Below are positions 59,614 through 64,000 of a stretch of 64,000 nt of DNA, piece by piece (position 1 is the stretch's first letter; each line of letters opens with the position of its first letter). The notes beneath the pieces were generated by a model. It ran no database searches. It was given only the letters and a program-made list of their open reading frames with translations, and had not been told where the DNA came from. Both the position numbers and the translations under genes were made by a program. This DNA comes from Scytalidium lignicola (taxonomy: Eukaryota > Ascomycota > Leotiomycetes): NCBI GenBank assembly GCA_002812745.2, contig NCSJ02000111.1, positions 62,001 through 126,000 of the forward strand. The letters are read 5' to 3'.

Positions 59614-60819
59614 CTATTCTTCTCCAGCATAGTCCGTCTTGCTTAAAGCATCAGCTTGGATCTTCCAAATCGGACCTCCCAGCAGCGCAAGTGTTTTGCC
59701 AAACTCCTCAATAACTTCATTGACAAACACCTCTGGGTATTCAATCTCTTCTCCAAGACCATCCTCTCCTCCAAAGGTGGAAGTCCACCAACCATCCCTC
59801 CAGCTCTGCAAAGCTTCCTGAGCGGCTGGATGCTTAGGGTTGACGTTCTTAGCAACCATATAAAACGAGCTTCTAGCGCCATGCTTCTTAATTGGTTTGA
59901 ATAACTCAGTACTCGAGAACTTTGAAAATTGATACAGGATCAGCATGGATGACCACTGATCCACCTTATGCAGTAGCATAACTATGGTCCCTCCTTCAGA
60001 GATGCGGTGTAGAGCAAGTATAAGCTGAGAAAAGCGGAGCCGAAAAGCCTCCACAACCTTACGCTGATTTGCACGTTCATGACTGCGAAGAATGATACCA
60101 TCACAGAAGATGAGATGAAAAGAGTGGTGCCGAAATGGTCTAACCATCAAGAAGTTTGAGCGCTCAGGGTGGTTTGCTGGAACTGGCTGGTTAGAAAACT
60201 CTCCGACAAGCATGGTAATATCAATCTTCTGCAGCCCAGCAAGCTTAGACTTATCTAAGACAACCTCATGACCTCCTAATGACTCCGGGAGCGTAATGCC
60301 AAACACCCTCGCCTTTTTGTGATGCTTTAAAACAGCTGCCGAGTAACCTCCTGGCGCCATGCAGAGATCAAGGACCTTCATCTCGTCATCCGGATAGATG
60401 GATACGTCAAATATCGAAACAGCAGCGTGCATTTCTTCTGCAATCTGTCTCATCATAAAGAAGAAGACTGTCTCGTCTTTTTTGGTAGTTGCATCAGATA
60501 TCTCTCGTTGTTTCTTGAAATGTTCATCTCCTTGCTGTTTGTTCTGGTACCAGCCCTTTTTCTTCCTTAGTCCATCTCACGTTCTAATTTTGAAAATATC
60601 CGCAAAGAAGAATGGTACACTTACCCTATCTCTAAATGCTTTGACTCTGACAAATTCAGGTTCTTCCTTGAGGAGGGACTGGTGGACGAGTTTAGTAGAT
60701 TGGTCAATAAGCTCTTTTGGAGGTTTATCGTTGATTGAGAATTCAGAGAAGTCAGTACTCAATTTATCCTTTGCTATAGGTTGTTTGGAGTGTAAGTGGT
60801 CTTCAGTCTCTGGCGCCAT
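59614..60819 (-). CDS. FtsJ/RrmJ-type methyltransferase
   Basis: Two exons, 60819-60625 and 60561-59614; 380 aa. Rossmann-fold SAM-dependent methyltransferase of the FtsJ family. Motif I is VLDLCMAPGGYSAAVL; the motif IV Asp lies in FHLIFCDGIIL; a Lys candidate follows in GTIVMLLHKVDQW; and KKHGARSSFYMVAKN is the last core strand with the usual RSSFY. FtsJ proteins methylate the 2'-O of rRNA, tRNA or cap nucleotides; this fungal subgroup carries about 120 extra N-terminal residues and a C-terminal helical tail, so its substrate is open. The splice acceptor (AAGGAAG|AAAAAG) is weak and lies close to its branch site, so the exon 2 start has some doubt. Confidence 0.82.
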
Positions 60820-62292
60820 CTCTAATAGAAGCGGTGAGTCTATCGTCTATGTAGATGATAATCTGATGATGATGGCTAGATTTATTTGTGTAGTCAAGAG
60901 TTGGGATGGTGAAGTTGTGTAGATGTCACGGCTGGCACGTAAATGGGATGGATATATTCACTCTTCTTCCTTTATTTTTAGGCTGCGATGCACGGAACGT
61001 TAAGGAATACAGAAGGATAATCAGTTCCGCTTGAAAATGCTCTATGAGGGGAATGATATCAAAGGATGTTTGCTGTTTGGAAGGCATATCAATCAAAGGA
61101 GGGGGAATAAACACTCTATGACGAACAGCTATTCACGCTTTATTTTAGGGCGTCGGCCCGGAACACAGAAAGATCAATGATCTATGAAGCTAGCTGCTAA
61201 ATGCTGGAGGGTATAGAATAGATAGTTGACCAGCACTCTCTCTGTACAGAAGAAAAATTGGGGATACTCTAGAACTTAGAGACGCAATGCACTTTATCTA
61301 AGAATTTCCGCGTATATATAGCACTTAATCATAAACCAGGTCACTGACGATATATCTAGCTGGATATACAGTTCTAGGAGTATCTCTGTCCTTTTTTAGG
61401 ATACAAATAATACTACTCTCCCTTGCCACCTAAAATAAGAAAGTATATGAATAGACAGCATCTACCGTGAGGCTTGAACAACAATCTGAGATCCTGCGAT
61501 CGAATCCGGTCAGGAAAACTAAGGCAGATAATACTCTTAACAGAAATACATGCAGATAACCCTGCCAAAAGGTTCTCAAGTGTTTGGATGTGAGTATATA
61601 TTAGACCACGCTAAAGTGGCTCAGCCCTATGGACTATTCTTAAAACATGCGCACTCAAAGAGGGAATCAAATGGATGACATCTCGTTCCAATAAGACCGA
61701 TTGATCAACCATGAGAATCAGAATCAGACAACAATAATAAAAATAAGTAAAGAAGCAGTGCACACACAAAATCGCAAAACGAATCACCCAATGCAAAGGT
61801 ATCATAGCACTCCGGCATGAAATGCCAACAACTGAAAAACAAACAATCATGCAGGCCGGACATTTATGAAGAGAAAACCCTGGAAGAAAAATCCCCGACA
61901 CAAAAATAAGTCCATAATCAGGACACATAAACCGACCCGACCGCAACCCGAAAATAACAACCCGTCCGTGACTCGATCTCATAATCTGCGAGCATCGTGC
62001 AGCAACGCCGCTAACGCTCAAAACTGCCCCCAAAATGCAAGGAGTAAAAAAACGCCTATCTCGGATTAAAACCATATGGGAAAGCAACTGTACGCAAGAA
62101 GAGCAAGAAAAGCAAATGAATAAGGAGNAAAAAAAAAGGGAAACGGAAAAGAAAAACACGAACTCCGGAAGTCTCAACCATTCCTGTCTCTATATATGTA
62201 TATGCCTTTGGCTCTATAAAACCACAAGCCAAAAGGCGTATTCCGAGTAGTGGTGGATAGGATAGTCCACAACAAAACGGGAAAATAGACGT
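60820..62292. other. Intergenic, no gene seen
   Basis: 1.5 kb between the methyltransferase start and the bHLH stop, so it holds the methyltransferase promoter and bHLH 3' region. The minus-strand ORF 61611-62177 is not supported. One N at 62128 beside an A run. Confidence 0.4.
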
Positions 62293-64000
62293 CTACTGCG
62301 TGAGATCCATGCCATATTCATCTTCCTCCTTGAAACTGACTGAGCCCGCTCCACTGCCACCGCTGTTATTACCACTCCAGTATTGACCAGCACTATCTAT
62401 GCCGGTCTGGCCACCATCTCCTGAGCTTTGATTATCGGGGCTGAGCGAGGTACTACCATGTGGCATTGGAGCAAGACCTCCTCCAATCGGGTCACCCTTG
62501 ACATCGGTGTGCTTCGGGACTCGTAGACCACTTCCTTGAGCTCGTGAATAAGAGAAGGAGAGAACATCGTTCTTTGCCATAGCATCCATCAATTCTGTAT
62601 GCATTCTCTTCTCATCTTCAGTCTGCTCGAAAGGGAAAGTGCCACCCATCTCCGTTATCAGATTGGCGAGTTCTTCTTGTTGCTGAAGTTTCAGATGGAG
62701 CATCCACATGAGGTCACGAGTCCAGCTCACGGCTCCATTCAGGATGTCTCCCTTATTTGGGCCTTTATCCTTCTCCTCAATGGGGATACCAGTCGTGATA
62801 TTACCAGCCGTTGCCCTTCGTGCGCCCGGGCCAGCGAGTCCCGAGGTAGCCCGAGGAGGGCTCATATCGTTTGGGGGATGTGATAGCCCGGTAAGTGTGG
62901 GAGAAAGTGGGGAGTTGTTTTGTAGCGCCTTTCGTACCTTTTCATCTTCGAGACGGTGCATAGGGACAAGATGGCTCAACTCCTGAATCCTCTCATTAAT
63001 GTTGTCTCTGCGTCTACGCTCTACAAGATTATGGGACTCTCGTCGTCTTCGTCTCTTCATTTCTTGAGACTGCAAAGCTGGAGCACCGCCTGCTGAGATA
63101 CCATTGTTTAACTTGGTAGGCATAGAGGCACCCTTGAGGATATCAGAAATCTGTGGGTTGGGATGGATACCATGAATAGGTGAACCGAAATCGGAACCCT
63201 GGAAGGAAGTAAGGCTGCTTGGTGTCTGGTCCCATTGACCAGACAGACTCTTCTGATGACGATGAGGATTCGCCGTCCGGATAGGTTGTGTCGGGAAGCT
63301 AGCTGGTTCAGCTGAACCTAGGTTGAGAGATGTCAGGCCGGGAGTCTTTGGTGTCAAGGGACTTCTCGTGTTTGACGGTTTTCTCTGCATGCCTGGTGTG
63401 ATACGGGCGCGTTGTTTGGCAGCTAAATATTCCGCCGATCCATTGTGCAAGTCTGCCGCGAGCGGTGAGCCGCTGTATGATGCCGGAGACTGCAACGAGG
63501 ATCCAAAATTCTGCTGCTGTTGCATATGCCGAAACTGAGCCTGGTTAAAGTTGTGGACAAAGGGACTTTGAATTGGATCGCCGTCAGGAGTGTTGGAGAA
63601 TCCGTTGATATTATTTGGGTCTACTGACAAGGCAGCCGAGCCGTTCTGACCGGAGTACATGTTCTGCGAAAAGTCAAAATCCATGCCGCCAAAGTCCTGG
63701 CCGTTGTTTTGCATTCCATTTGCGTTTGTGCGAGAATCCATCGCTCCAAGACTATCGAGTAATTCATCGTCACCAAAGGTGGATATGCCTTTTGAAAAGC
63801 TGGAATTTGGGTTCGATGCTTGCTGGTTGAAGTTGTTCTGGAACCCCGACCCAAAAGATCCATTGGCCATGCTCCCCATTGTTAGATCGTTTGGATTGAT
63901 GCTCGCGCTGTTCATGCTCGAACCGAACTGGTTGAAATGTTGTTGAGGCATATTGAAGCCTTGTTGCCCGTTTCCTATGAATCGCTGGGCGTGGGATGAA
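62293..64000 (-). CDS. bHLH transcription factor with expanded loop (partial at right edge)
   Basis: The reading frame is open to the right edge, so the N-terminus lies outside the window; at least 568 residues are present. The first visible part is Gln/Asn/Ser-rich, as in activation domains. The basic region and helix 1 read KRRRRRESHNLVERRRRDNI and NERIQELSHLVPMHR, with the E-x-x-R-R pattern of E-box (CACGTG) binders. Helix 2 is GDILNGAVSWTRDLMWMLHL with KLQQQEELANLITEMGG as a leucine-zipper-like extension. Between the helices lies an insertion of about 70 residues rich in Pro/Ser/Gly. Family relatives include Rtg3-like and USF-like factors; the exact orthologue is uncertain. An internal MPQQHF Met at 63951 is unlikely to be the true start since coding-like sequence continues upstream of it. 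Confidence 0.87.
   Translation of the reverse strand, partial: SSHAQRFIGNGQQGFNMPQQHFNQFGSSMNSASINPNDLTMGSMANGSFGSGFQNNFNQQASNPNSSFSKGISTFGDDELLDSLGAMDSRTNANGMQNNGQDFGGMDFDFSQNMYSGQNGSAALSVDPNNINGFSNTPDGDPIQSPFVHNFNQAQFRHMQQQQNFGSSLQSPASYSGSPLAADLHNGSAEYLAAKQRARITPGMQRKPSNTRSPLTPKTPGLTSLNLGSAEPASFPTQPIRTANPHRHQKSLSGQWDQTPSSLTSFQGSDFGSPIHGIHPNPQISDILKGASMPTKLNNGISAGGAPALQSQEMKRRRRRESHNLVERRRRDNINERIQELSHLVPMHRLEDEKVRKALQNNSPLSPTLTGLSHPPNDMSPPRATSGLAGPGARRATAGNITTGIPIEEKDKGPNKGDILNGAVSWTRDLMWMLHLKLQQQEELANLITEMGGTFPFEQTEDEKRMHTELMDAMAKNDVLSFSYSRAQGSGLRVPKHTDVKGDPIGGGLAPMPHGSTSLSPDNQSSGDGGQTGIDSAGQYWSGNNSGGSGAGSVSFKEEDEYGMDLTQ

Noticed and set aside
61611..62177. 188-codon minus-strand ORF downstream of the bHLH gene
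   Set aside because: Low-complexity hydrophobic start over an A/T run with an N; likely the bHLH 3' region.

Overview
The window is nuclear DNA of a filamentous ascomycete (Pezizomycotina). The evidence is short introns (mostly 46-130 nt, GT-AG, with CTRAC/CTAAC-like branch sites), widely spaced single-gene units on both strands, and typical fungal families (DUF3824, MpaB-like, paxillin-like LIM protein, cyanamide hydratase, AAAP permease, MCT-type MFS carrier). A Leotiomycetes-like origin is a guess from protein resemblance only. I rebuilt exon structures by hand from splice signals and frame; each join below keeps the reading frame.

Layout. 0-2.2 kb: DUF3824 protein (+). 2.2-5.4 kb: AT-rich, gene-free, with inverted repeats and a nested 175-bp MITE. 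5.4-11.5 kb: divergent pair of mitochondrial prolyl-tRNA synthetase (-) and the ribosome-biogenesis factor Mak21/Noc1 (+). 12.9-15.2 kb: mitochondrial hotdog thioesterase and APS kinase (+). 15.3-19.0 kb: V-ATPase subunit C and an MpaB-like oxygenase (-). 20.2-21.3 kb: conserved unknown (-). 21.3-29.5 kb: a gene desert, first AT-rich, then a less AT-rich stretch packed with GTACAGTAC/GTACTGTAC tracts and microsatellites. 29.6-31.4 kb: F-box protein (+). 31.9-39.2 kb: AT-hook protein and the nucleoporin Nup84/Nup107 (-). 40.0-41.3 kb: divergent CMC4 (-) and SUMO (+). 42.3-46.1 kb: small conserved protein (-) and a fused succinyl-CoA-ligase-like protein (+). 47.8-51.6 kb: amino-acid permease and cyanamide hydratase-like HD protein (+). 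52.0-54.7 kb: triple-LIM protein (-). 55.9-58.9 kb: MCT-type MFS carrier (+) and a secreted, probably GPI-anchored protein (-). 59.6-60.8 kb: FtsJ-type methyltransferase (-). 62.3 kb to the right edge: bHLH transcription factor (-), running out of the window.

There is no obvious gene cluster; most genes are independent housekeeping units (translation, ribosome assembly, sulfur assimilation, vacuolar acidification, nuclear pore, SUMO, mitochondrial biogenesis) with accessory transport and metabolism genes between them. The most unusual coding signal is the alpha-beta fused succinyl-CoA-ligase-like gene: its beta half appears to have lost one whole ATP-grasp subdomain and carries a presequence-like linker at the fusion point. 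The most unusual non-coding signals are the TACAGTAC tracts upstream of the F-box, permease and MFS genes, and the nested repeat structure near 3-4.5 kb. Two of the twelve isolated N bases fall in genes and break the frame by exactly one nucleotide, so they look like assembly artefacts.
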